From Acanthococcus lagerstroemiae (taxonomy: Eukaryota > Arthropoda > Insecta > Hemiptera > Eriococcidae), in contig CM063106.1 in assembly GCA_031841125.1 (NCBI GenBank), positions 18,042,001-18,106,000 on the forward strand: 64,000 bases of DNA. Direction: 5' to 3'. The notes beneath the pieces are model-generated. The model searched no databases, was not told where the DNA came from, and saw only the letters and a program-made list of their open reading frames with translations. The position numbers and the translations under genes are program-made. The first letter of the stretch is position 1. Every line of letters starts with the position of its first letter. Shown here piece after piece: positions 1 to 10,531 of this stretch.

Positions 1-239
1 GTTTCATCATTCACGCATTGCTGATAAGCTGCAAAAACCATCTCGTCCCTGTTCTCGTTCGTGTTTCTCTAACTGCATGGTTCTTGTTCATTCTCCTCGT
101 TCTTCTAAGGACCATTTAAATTTGTCACCTAAGATGATCATCTTGGATGAATCACCAAAAGTGAGCGCTGAACGGAATCAATCCCAAATTGATTTTTAGT
201 GAAAGAGCCTTTCATCCTTTCTTGGAAAACGATGACTCA

Positions 240-665
240 TCACGGTTCACCGCCTAGTGAAAAATATGAATTACGTTTTAAAAGTCTATGTTCACTGAGA
301 ACGTGCTTCGTGAGACTCTGTATAGTGAGTGCACTCAACATTCCAACACTATCCCCCGTCGCAAGATACCTCAGGGACATTTGACGTTTGACTTTGGGAC
401 TTAATGCTTTTCGGAACCACGTGCCTCGTTTTTGAATTGATGCAGTTACTTTTTCCAATAAATAATTGAACTGGCGTTCCCCATTCTCAGGTGGTTCCAG
501 TACTCTTCTGGATCTTATCTCCCATTCCTCTAGTAGCGTTGTACAGGCTCCCAAATCTTCTCTCCTGGAAACCCACGGTTTTACCCACCACCATCTAGAA
601 GCACGGGGGCGAGGAAATTCCGCGTACAGTTCTTCATTTATTTCACGCAAGATGATATTAATCAA
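240..665 (-). pseudogene. PIF/Harbinger transposase, N-terminal fragment
   Basis: The open minus-strand frame of 141 codons carries the N-terminal signature of HARBI1-like PIF/Harbinger transposases: RWWWVKPW followed by RRE, an LLE/FNYLLEKV stretch, then a PKVKRQMSLRYLATGDS stretch, which matches the family's LRFLATG block. Family members usually run to about 350-450 residues with a DDE nuclease core. Here the frame stops just after the helical N-terminal part, and no catalytic DDE block follows toward position 1 in any minus-strand frame. I read it as a truncated, inactive transposon remnant. The true start is unclear, because the first in-frame Met lies close to the conserved block. The family call is confident; the exact element boundaries are not visible. 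Confidence 0.8.
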
Positions 666-1125
666 TTGAGACGTGTAAATTCTTTTTTTGTTTACGAGAT
701 ATCATTCCCGATCTAAATCCACAGCTCAACTAGAAATACAAGGTCATGACTCCAGCCCTGGATGAAAGTAACCGATGAAGACAAAACAAAACAAAAAAAC
801 TGAGAAAATGATGAAAATGTGTGAACGCAGATGATTCACTTAAGTTGAATCATTTTGAGTGATCACTCCGGATGATCGTCAGAAATGAAACATTGTAAAT
901 CTCCCTTTACCCTATAATTACCAACGTTCCCGTTCTCGTTTCCAAGTAGGTCCTATCCCCGTTTCTCGTTCTGAGAACGAGAACCGAGAACAAGCCGTTT
1001 TTCTTCTCTTTGCTCAACATGAGAGATAGAGGTGCATGTATTTTAGGTAGAGATAGTAATCTCATTATTCATTTAGGTACTAGAGTACTAGAATTCATTT
1101 TCACAGAATAACTAAACTAAAATGC
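666..1125. other. Gene-free spacer with a short GTTCTCG hairpin
   Basis: No coding signal. A small dyad near 960-993 repeats the GTTCTCG/CGAGAAC words also seen at 45-60, so 1-1000 may be the degraded body of one element that also holds the Harbinger fragment. Confidence 0.4.
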
Positions 1126-1508
1126 GAATTAAGGGGGGGGGGTGATAATCATATATATCATGTAATGCACACACATGTTCCTCTTTTTGAGGATCTGTTA
1201 TAGTTAGGAAGCTGAAATTTTGCACACGTACTGAGGAAACCTTTTCTGAACTTCGACGAAAAATACATCAATTTTGTCAATATTTATTCGAGTTACAAAT
1301 TACATTTTGAGAGGACCCCAGGGGTCTTCAAATTAAACTTTGTGACTCAAATAAAAATTGATAAATTTGAAATATTTCTCGTCCAATTTTAGCAAAAGGT
1401 TTACTAAATATGCGTGCCAAAGTTCAGCTTCCTAACTATAACAGATCCTCAGAAAGAGGAACATGTGTGTGCATTAGTGATATATACGATGTCCCACCCC
1501 CTTAATTC
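1126..1508. mobile_element. 383-bp foldback MITE
   Basis: The left end (GAATTAAGGGGG) and right end (CCCCCTTAATTC) are inverted copies. The inverted match continues inward through the words GCACACACATGTTCCTCTTT, GAGGATCTGTTATAG and TTAGGAAGCTGAA, so almost the whole element can fold into one long hairpin. It has no coding capacity. The ends hold AATTAAG on both sides, so a target duplication of AATT or TTAA is possible but cannot be separated from the inverted repeat. The internal dyad centre is near 1317 (GACCCCAGGGGTC). Confidence 0.8.
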
Positions 1509-1985
1509 AATCAAAATCTAAGTACAAAAATGATTTCCACGAGGTAGAAGCGGTTCGAAATCATTCAATTCTTTTACGAACTATTCAGTTTCATTTAACT
1601 GGTCAAGAATATTGGAACCTACTACCATATTCATAAATATTTTCGAAAAGGTCCTTTTCTTAAAGTTTTAGGGTAAGGTCTACTTTCCCCCGTCTTCAAA
1701 CAAGAACGTTATTTATTCAATATTATTCGGTAGATCAAGGTGCATATATGAGATAATCGACATCATTTCCCAATAGAATCATTATTCTATTCCGTCATTT
1801 ACACACTCCTGAAATCAACTCGACTGATAAATCAAAACTTGATCTAACATTAGCCAAATGATTGATTAAATAGCAGTGCATACATTAATTCAATAATAAA
1901 ACTGTTCACAGATTTTATGTCATAACGTACATCATTCGCACTATAATTCTACCAATTGGACACTAGAACGCTATTTCATTCAAAT
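1509..1985. other. Gene-free AT-rich spacer
   Basis: I see no open frame with family resemblance and no clear repeat structure. The minisatellite begins to be recognisable near 1985. Confidence 0.4.
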
Positions 1986-2069
1986 CCTGCAAGAATGATC
2001 AATCAAATTCAGGTACACGTCTTAGTCATCACCAAAATCATTTATAGAATACTTTTCCATAAAAATCCT

Positions 2070-2238
2070 CAGTGGCGTAGCCAGGGGTTTCCCAAGGGGG
2101 GGGGGGCACAATAAGGTTTTCAAGGGTGAAAAAGTCGGAAGTTGAAATATATTTTTTAAATCGCCGATATTAGAGGACTATGTAAAAATATTGGGAGGGG
2201 GCACGTGCCCCCTCGTGCTCACCCACGCTACGCCACTG
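2070..2238. mobile_element. 169-bp hAT-type MITE with 8-bp TSD
   Basis: The ends are CAGTGGCGTAGCC and its inverted partner GCTACGCCACTG. The element is flanked by identical 8-bp direct repeats AAAATCCT at 2062-2069 and 2239-2246. An 8-bp duplication with CAG..CTG ends is the hallmark of hAT superfamily insertion. The target sequence AAAATCCTGCAAGAA is a word of the surrounding minisatellite, so this insertion is younger than the array. A run of ten or more G near 2096 sits inside the left end. Confidence 0.9.
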
Positions 2239-2915
2239 AAAATCCTGCAAGAACAATTCATCAGATGGAGGTGCATGTGTTAGTTAATCACCAAGATCAT
2301 GTAAAAGTGATTCAGTATCATCATGGACATTGTTCAGAGACTCAAACCCAATTATCAATCAATTTTTTTCAAATCAAAATCCTACAAGATGATTCACCAG
2401 ATGGAGGTACATGTGTTGGTTAATCACCGAAATCAATCAAAAGTGACTTGGTATCATCACGTACATCATTCAAAGACTTAAATACAATTATAAATCAAAC
2501 GGATACTAGAATACTATTTTGTCAAAATCCTAGAAAAACGAGTCATCAGATGGAGGTGCATGTGTTAGTTAATCACCGAAATCATTTAAAAGTGATTTAG
2601 TATCATCATGGACATCGTTCAAGGACTCAAACTAGATTATCAATCAACTACTTTTAAATCAAAATCCTACAAGACGATTCATCAGATGGAGGTGCATGTA
2701 TTAGTTAATCACGGAAATCATTTAAAAGTGATTTGGTATCATCATGTGCATCATTCAAAAACTCAAATTCCATTAACACTCAAATAGATACTACAATACT
2801 ATTTTATCAAAATCCTGCCAAAAAGGATTCATCAGATGGAGGTGCATGTGTTAGTTAATCACTGAAATCATTTAAACGTGATTGGGTATCATCAGGTATA
2901 TCATTCGCAGACTCG

Positions 2916-3178
2916 AATTGGACGCTGTAAAGCGTAACAGAACCAATCAACAAAATTAGTTTTTTGAGAACACGTGATTCGAGTTTCAAGAGCCATGTAG
3001 AAACTATATGACATAGCGTTTAATGATAAGCTTTTTTCAACGGGAATACACATTTTTAAATCGGGGGCTCAATTTTGAAAAATTCTACTTTTAACGCTCT
3101 TTCCAACGATACTAATAACTCATTTCGTCAACAAATGTCGGTTGGTTCTGTTACGCTTAACCACTTTCTGTCCAATTC
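2916..3178. mobile_element. MITE family A, copy 1 (about 260 bp)
   Basis: Terminal inverted repeats contain AAGCGTAACAGAACCAA (left) and TTGGTTCTGTTACGCTT (right), with outer words TTGGACGCTGT and GTCCAA. A second copy lies at 17611-17880 in the opposite orientation and aligns end to end, including the internal words ACTATATGACATAGCGTTTA and AAAATTCTACTTTT. The element interrupts the minisatellite. AATT borders both ends and may be the target duplication. Confidence 0.85.
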
Positions 3179-4135
3179 CATTATTCACAAAATCGAGAAT
3201 ACAACAAAATTTATCGAAATCTAAGATGAATGATCCATCAGATGGAGGTGCATGTGTTACTTAATCACTGAAATCATTTAAAAGTGATTTGGTATCATCA
3301 TAGGCATCATTCAGACTCAAATTATTAATTAAATTAATACTAGGACTTTTTCTAATCAAAATCTAGCAAGAACGATACATCAGCTGGAGGTGCATGTGTT
3401 AGTTAATCAATGAAATCATTTAAAGGTGATTTGGTGACATCATGTGCATCATTTGAAGAATAATCCATCAAATGGATACTACATACAATACTGTGAATTA
3501 AAATTATGCGAAACGATTCATCATACGGAGGTGCATGTGTTAGTTAAACACTGATACCTAAATGTGTTCAAGTATCATCATGTCAATCATTCGCATACTC
3601 GAATTCGATAATTTATAAAATCGAGAATAAACACAAAATTAATCGAAATCCTAAATTAATAATTCATCAGATGGAGGTGCATGTATTAGTTAATCACCAA
3701 GATCATTTTGGTAGTGGTTCAATATCATCACTTAAATCATTCGTTCAAAGTTACACTAGCCAAGATACAGAAATCAACTCACAGATGATCTCTCAACACT
3801 CGACTTTCCGCTATCACTTTTCGAATTACCTTTAGCACTGACCCGAGTTCAACTCGCTAAACATCTACATTCTCGAGTAGATTGATTAAATTCTAATTAA
3901 CTAGGAATCGGATCGACGAGAAAAAATTTCACGTTTCCACACGAATCTACCAATTTCATTGAGAAATTACCTTTACCAATTTAGTTTTTTTTTTTTTTTT
4001 TTTCACGCGAAAGCTAATGATCTAGAGAAACTATCTAATAAGAACAATATACATTCATGTAAGCTCAGATGGTAGTGCATGTTTCAAAATAATCATGAAA
4101 AATCATGACGATTGTTGGTATCATCACAGCTACAT

Positions 4136-5779
4136 GACACATGTGCAATTCTCAATTACAGAGTAACTACGTTGGTACTCAAGTCCTACCTAGAATGTGA
4201 ACGAGTTAATCTAAATACGTTACTTAAATCGAATGTCAGCGAATTCTAAATATTTTACACTATTCAATGTAACTGATAAATCCTAATTAAAAACTACATA
4301 TGGATCATGCATGTACATACAAAATTCCGACTATGCATGCTGCCATCTCATTCATTCCAGATCGAATGGATCGCCGCGGAACTACAATTACGCTTTGATC
4401 GTAAATTACACTTAAGCTTAACTTTGAATTCGCAAACACACCGTTCTGAAAATTCCGGCACTGCCTGTGACAGAATTGAACACTCACATTTAGAAACCAA
4501 ACCAACGTACATAAAATAGAGGTTAGCCCGTGAACTAAAACCGTTTCGAAGTATACGAGTAATTAATTCTAAGCACGAGAAAATCAGTAACATTTTCGTG
4601 AGACAAAATAATCAAATGGTCTCGTTAATGCGGTCAATAATGAAACATTAAGGAATACGAGCTGATGTAAAATCATGTACCCTTTGGCCACAGTTGGATT
4701 TGACACATTTAACAGTACGGCAGCGAAGTAACGTACCTTGTTCTTGATCTTTCTTTACGAACATTGATGATTGTTAGAGTTTTAGTTTCACTTCATCACA
4801 TCAACACTTTTTAAAAAAATAACATATTGGTTAACAAATGAAACTGAAAAAAAAATCTTACGAAATCAACCCGGAAAAACGTGCATACTATGGTTCATTA
4901 ATAGATACTACGAGGGCAAAATGATATAATACGTTACCACAACTAACAGTAATTTCTCGCAATATCAGAACGAATTTATAAATGTACCATAAATTATTCC
5001 AAAATTAATAAGAATATCAGTTACCGAGACCTGATTAGTTTTCAATAATACTCAAAGAAAAAAGTGCAAAATGGACGACTGCGACGACGACAAAGAGGTA
5101 GTCTTTCATTACAATACAATCATCCAGCGACGATAAGATGACGTTTAAAAGATAGTGCGCAAGCACAGAAAATTATATTCAGAATTTTCTGTGAAAGTAG
5201 CGTGCAAGTAGCGTGCATTGCAGAAGCAAGGCGGTGAAAGGGATCGTTACTAGCCTAGAAAGGCAGATATTGCCATTATCGAGTCAGCCACGCACCTCAG
5301 AATGTCAGATGCGGAAGCCGAAAATACAGCTTCCGCTTCCGGACCTCCGAATCTCATCTAGCTTATTTCGGCTTCCGGCTTCTGGCTTCTAGCTTCCAGT
5401 TTTCTTTTACTTATTTTCGCTAGAAAGGGAAATGAACTTCAGCGTTTTGCTAAATCATGGTTCATGAAATTATAGAATTTGAAATTTGGAAACGTTTATA
5501 CATCTGAAATTGAACCGATCTGATCAAAAATATCTATAAACACCCAAAAGAGAACAGAAAGTAAGAAAGAAAATTTTTTAATAGAAATCGAGAAGCCGAT
5601 TTAGTTAACCATCAAAATTGAAAGTAGTTAAGCGTCAAATATGGAAAAAGTAAAATCAAAAATAGAGAGAAAAAATGAACAGTTTAGAAATTTTCATAGC
5701 GTGAAACAAACAAACTATCAAATGGCTCTCTAATATCGCGTTGAAAAACGAATGTTCTGGGATTTGCGACCGAAATAAT
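4136..5779. other. Gene-free region with a GGCTTCC-type short repeat
   Basis: No supported gene. Near 5323-5400 the words CTTCCG, GGCTTCCGG, GGCTTCTGG and TAGCTTCC alternate as a short degenerate tandem repeat. A possible small ATG exon at 5071 (MDDCDDDKE then GTAGTC) has nothing to join to. Confidence 0.4.
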
Positions 5780-6070
5780 TTGGAACGGTTAACAGTTATC
5801 GGTCAAATTTCCTTCAGCAATTTAAACGGTTATCGGTTATTGGTCAGAACATTCTTACCCTGTTGAATTGGTCATACCTGTTATAACCGTTTTGACTGTT
5901 TCAAAATCATAACTCTCCATTTATAACAGTTTCATAACCGATTAAAAAAAAAAATATATAATGGTCCAAACGGTTATTGGTCAACAACTAACTAATTTTT
6001 TTAAACGGTCAACGGTTATCGGTTAGCAAAATTTTATTGTTTCGGTTAACGGTTATACAGTTACAAACCC
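5780..6070. repeat. Degenerate CGGTTATCGGTTA repeat
   Basis: The words AACGGTTA, ACGGTTATCGGTTA, TTATTGGTCA and GGTTATTGGTCAA recur irregularly across about 290 bp with an internal AT-rich tract. It looks like an old simple or low-order tandem repeat; no coding frame. Confidence 0.6.
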
Positions 6071-7480
6071 TATCACATGTTCATATTCGCAATGTACAAT
6101 TTTGTTCGCAGCTCAGACAGATTTTAGAGCTCTATATATTGATTTGAAAATTAAAATTAAGACAAAAATGACAATTTAGGAAATTATTATTTAAAAATTA
6201 AAACAACTAAAGAATGTAATAATAATTCAAAATCTTTCGCCATGGTTTTTAATATAAACAACTAGAAGACGTTTTTTTTTTTTTTTTTTTTTTTGCCGTA
6301 GATGTAAACATGAATATTGAAGTGGACATTTTTGTTTGTTTCTTTCCCCGGATTTATTCATTTTTGTATCGTAAGTTCAGAGAGGCGTGGTGCCGTAATG
6401 GGGCAGAAATTCACGTGAAATAACAGTGGTCAAAACTCTGGGTCGAGTGTTATGACAACACGGAATTTCCGAATTTTATGAAGAGATTTCCTTCGTCCAA
6501 AACTTGGAGAAGACTTCCGTGGTATCAAAGACACCCTTGTTTTGGGACAATGCGGTGACTTTTTCCATTAAAAATTGGAGGAAACCTTCGCGATGTCACA
6601 AACCGAATGTTTTAAGAGTTCAAGTAGATGTGCATGTGGGCATGAAGTATTGAGTGGACGTAGTATATATTTATTCTTTTCAACCCCCTCTAAGTACATG
6701 AGTTCTACATAGATTGTCTGCTAGACGAAAATGTCCACTTATTTACAACCTGTATGTTAACACGAATTCTTTGTAGAGTAGTCTAGATATTTGACAAAAA
6801 TATCAACTACATAGATACATAGTTCATAAAGGTGTCAGTCTACCATATTGTTTTTTTTTGTTTTTTTTTTGTGAACATGAGAAATTATTCAGTACATTTA
6901 TGCGACTATGTATTTGGCGGATATTAATAGAATATAGAAGACACGAATTTGGAGTGTCTCTTTTGCACTCGAAAGTACCCAACTGCTCCAAAAAATGACC
7001 TTTGTTTTACATGGCCTTTTTATTTAGTAATACTAACTTTGTGAATATGAGAGGATATCCTGTTAGTTCATCAATCTTATCTCGCCATTATTTAACTTTT
7101 TTATTAGTAATTTTTCCAAATGCATACTCACTTATTCTACATAGAGAGCAAAACTATCTTTATGGATGAAGAAAAGGGACTAAACCTAGATGCAAACTTT
7201 GTGAAGAAATCATGATACCTATACAACAACTGAATATCTCAGTTTTCTACACAACCACTGCTAACATAAATAAAAGTCGAACATGAGTCTTCGAAACAAA
7301 TACATTTTAATTCGTAATTTCAGTTGCTGGGGATTGAACACTGAAACCGAAAAAATGTTGTCTCATAAGGCTCAAGTCGCTCGTTAACTTTTTCGTACCC
7401 ATGCAGTTCACGAAATTGGCCCAGATCTTTTAGATATAAATTTTTGTAACATCCCTGATTTACATTCTAATATTACGTAC
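6071..7480. other. Gene-free AT-rich region
   Basis: Homopolymer T tracts at 6270-6295 and 6850-6870. On the minus strand, 7325-7460 contains an open stretch reading GQFRELHGYEKVNERLEPYE that looks codon-like, but the gap to the next candidate exon (about 25 bp) is too short for an intron and I recognise no family. Confidence 0.35.
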
Positions 7481-7658
7481 CTTTAGAAATAGGCTTTTTT
7501 TCAGTTTTCTCTTCCACTTCATCAGGCTCATGTTTATCCTGCAATGAATTAACTATGGGCGTATCTTTTTCTTCATTCTGACCACCTTCTTGAGAAGATT
7601 TGGACACAAATTCTTCCACGTTCGGATTTAGTGCGTGGTTCTTACTCGATGAAGGTAT
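7481..7658 (-). CDS. Candidate exon of an unknown gene (low confidence)
   Basis: On the minus strand a TTCCAG acceptor at 7659-7660 precedes an open stretch rich in Glu, Lys and Ser (residues such as VEEFVSKSSQEGG and DEVEEKTEKKPISK), ended by a strong GTACGT donor. The composition suggests a disordered acidic linker. If translation instead started at the ATG near 7721, the first 20 residues (MKQLFRYTSMYLLCSSILTF) would form a signal-peptide-like hydrophobic segment. I cannot assign a family or prove that it joins the exon at 8477-8638. Confidence 0.25.
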
Positions 7659-8476
7659 CTGGAACGTCAGAATTGAAGAACAGAGTAGGTACATGGATGT
7701 GTATCGAAATAGCTGCTTCATAGGATTAGAAGTACATAATTATATATTCTGATTTTTTGAAGTATTTCATAGGTAATATTAATTTATGCTGTCTTACTAA
7801 TGATCATCTCAAAATTTCATAATGTAACCCTTGTACCTAGTACAAAAACTATAATGATTGGATTAACAATCTGTTGGCGCTTTTTCAAGACTGACCATCT
7901 AAAATTCTGAACCAACTGTAGATTTTTATTTAATTTTATTAATTTTTGTGATTCATTTCATATGCAAGAACCTAATATTGTAAAATGCAAACTCACTGAT
8001 AGATGAACTTTGAAAACATCCTTAATCTATTTGAAAAACAGATGATATTATTATACTTTTTAGATACTATTTTACCTACATCTAATAACTGGCTTACAAT
8101 CATATCAGCTGTCTCGGAGCCCATTTTCATGAGAAAGAGTAAAATTACGAAGGTCTTATTCCTCCAATTTTCAGAATTCCATAGAATTGTGAAATCCACA
8201 TACAAATAATTAATTTAAAGGAATTATCTACAGCATCATTTGTTACAATCTGACACGTATGCTCGAAAGTAAATTTTCCATATGGCAGAACGATATGTGT
8301 TCTACAGCCACTTTTCATTTACTTTCACGTACAACTTTGAATAGCTCATCACCAAGACACAATAAATTATAAAACGTTATTGGAAATTGAGAAACATTCT
8401 CTTTGCTCGCAAAAGATGGGCGTTGTATGTAGCACCATATGGTTAGATGAGAATTAATTTTAAAATTGTGTAGTAC

Positions 8477-8638
8477 CTTTCGAATAACATAATAATTCGG
8501 CTTACAGGAGGTACACAGAAAAGTGCTATTAGCATGCAGGCAACAGTTCATGTGTACCTGTGAGTTTACTAAGCGACACTTATTAAATTCGCGGTTTGGC
8601 CTCTTCGTTGGGAGCATTTGTACCGAACACAATTTCAA
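8477..8638 (-). CDS. Candidate Cys-rich exon, possibly OSTM1-like
   Basis: A GTGCTTAG acceptor precedes 54 open codons that end at a GTACTA donor. The peptide has paired cysteines in the order NKC, NCCLHANSTFLC, TSCKPNYY. The C-x-x-A-x(4)-LC-x-x-C-x(3)-Y spacing resembles the luminal cysteine motif of OSTM1 (osteopetrosis-associated transmembrane protein 1), which pairs with the lysosomal chloride transporter ClC-7. A neighbouring minus-strand open stretch at 7997-8212 reads LWNSENWRNKTF, loosely like the second OSTM1 motif but lacking its cysteine. The similarity is by eye and short. It could be a decaying copy or a coincidence. Confidence 0.25.
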
Positions 8639-8639
8639 C

Positions 8640-10110
8640 TAAGCACATTAGAACCGACCTGTTGAGCTATCCATAACTGTAATGAAATTCGAGATTTTGT
8701 TTCCAGCAAGCGCATGCTTGAGAATATAGTTCTACGGCGCCGGTCAGAATTTTTCGTTCTTTGCGGAAAATGCCGATAATATATCGAATAAGATGAGATG
8801 GTGCTGGGTGTATATGGAGTCGGTAATAATAATGGCGAATCCTACTACGCGTACCCACCGGAACCTATGTTATAGAGTACATTAAGTATGTCACACATCG
8901 CACAGAGTAGGTCGAGCTGTCTGGTGAATGCGAGACAGGCTACACACGAGAAAATGTTTTCAGTTTATGAGACCGGAGGAAACTGCGTACCTATAATTGT
9001 AACTGAGATAATAGAAGTTATATAATATGGAATATAATTTGAAAAAATAATACATAATTTAAAAAGGAAGTGCTGCTCCAAAATAGTTGTAAGCAATATC
9101 TTGTAGGTAAACAGTTTTTCTTGTTGAAGGAAGGATGTAGGTGCTTAATTTCGAGTCAGAACTCTTCACATGAAAAAAAAAAAAAAGTAAGAATACGCGC
9201 TCCTGATGTGGATTAAGGATTGCTGTTTACACTTCAGATAGGACCCATTGGTTAAGAAAGGTCTCAGATCGACAAAATTACCTCCCTTGACGCTATATAG
9301 TTTCTAGACACAAGATTTCTTCACATGAGACTAGTGATAAAATTTTCAGTTCCACCATAGGCGCAAATGAGGGAAAGGGGGCAAACCCAAGTGCATAGAA
9401 AACCCGACTGACCACATGAACGTGTCTAGCCGATATATAGTGAATATTCAATGTGCGCACTTCCTATTCACGAAGCTCAACTTCAAGCAAGTACAGACTG
9501 AAAAAATTCAGACCTGAAACCGTTTCTATTTAAATTGGGATTCTATTTCAAAAGAATCAACTGAATTATTCAGATAAGGAAGTCAGATATACTCACTATA
9601 ACAAATCACAATGACTCAACAAATAATGTAACTATTTGTCAGGTACAAAATTTATTCATTCATTGATGCACATTCTGTTTAGCTTCCGCTCCCCGCGGCA
9701 GTATAGTCCTAGAATACTAAAGAAGTAGGTTAGTGTCTTTCGGAGGTCAAAAAATGAAACAAAATTCAATTTCTTTTACCACATTCAAAATGGGTACTGC
9801 AGGAGTTAAATGCACCGCTGCATTTGCTTTCACGATCATGCAAGTGCACATCAGGTTCAACTTTCGTTTCGTAGATTACTTCAACTAACAATCACCTGCT
9901 AACGCATTATGATACACGAACCAACTCCCACTGAAAGAAAAACCGTGAAGTTCATTTCGAGCTGTATATTTTCAAAAATAAAATTCTTGTAAAAAATTTA
10001 ACAAAATTAAAAATACTTGATCATAATGCGACCCCTAACGTACACGTCCGCAGGGCTGCTGCACGTGAAACCACATTTAGAAACAAAGCTTAATAATCTG
10101 TTCCATTTTT
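8640..10110. other. Gene-free region downstream of eIF1
   Basis: No family recognised in either strand. The eIF1 3' UTR on the minus strand probably extends into 10128-10531; AATAAA signals on the minus strand lie at 10513-10518 and 10128-10133. Confidence 0.4.
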
Positions 10111-10531
10111 TTTTTTCATTATTTAGATTTATTTTTTATCAAAAACGCAAATAATTTCGTACAATAAAGATTTCCGCGAAACAACTGAATTCATCGTGCT
10201 AGAAGTAACATAAACGGCTTAAAACGAAGAAACAAAAAATTAAGTTCGAGAACACTAAAATATTTAATCAATTAACAATTCACATTTTCTATTACAAATT
10301 AAATTTTCAAAAAAGGTGGAAAATAACTAGGATTTATTAACATTTTGTCAGCAGTATAATTTGTTGAACGAATGGGTAGAGCCTAGAAACGTACGCCACG
10401 TACGACTGTAACTACGAATTAGCATTATTAGAACCCTGAAAGACCGTTTACTGAATATTTTGTATGGTTACGACAGTACTATTGCGTAGAATAATTGAAA
10501 TCATCGACGTTTTTTATTTTCGCGAGCTAGT

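Larger units (their letters stand above)
1986..4135. repeat. Degenerate minisatellite, about 140-150 bp unit
   Basis: The block AGATGGAGGTGCATGTGTTA followed by GTTAATCAC recurs near 2263, 2397, 2549, 2686, 2835, 3239, 3379, 3525, 3668 and, weakly, 4067. Between copies run related words (ATCATTTAAAAGTGATTTGG, TATCATCATG, ACTCAAATT). Spacing is about 135-150 bp except where the two MITEs at 2070-2238 and 2916-3178 interrupt the array. Units differ by many substitutions and indels, so the array is old. No coding frame persists through units. Confidence 0.85.

Noticed and set aside
1986..4135. A CRISPR-like array
   Set aside because: The setting is eukaryotic, the units are about 140 bp and degenerate, and there are no short identical repeats with unique spacers.
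5071..5097. A first exon MDDCDDDKE ending at GTAGTC
   Set aside because: It is nine codons with no matching downstream exon or family.
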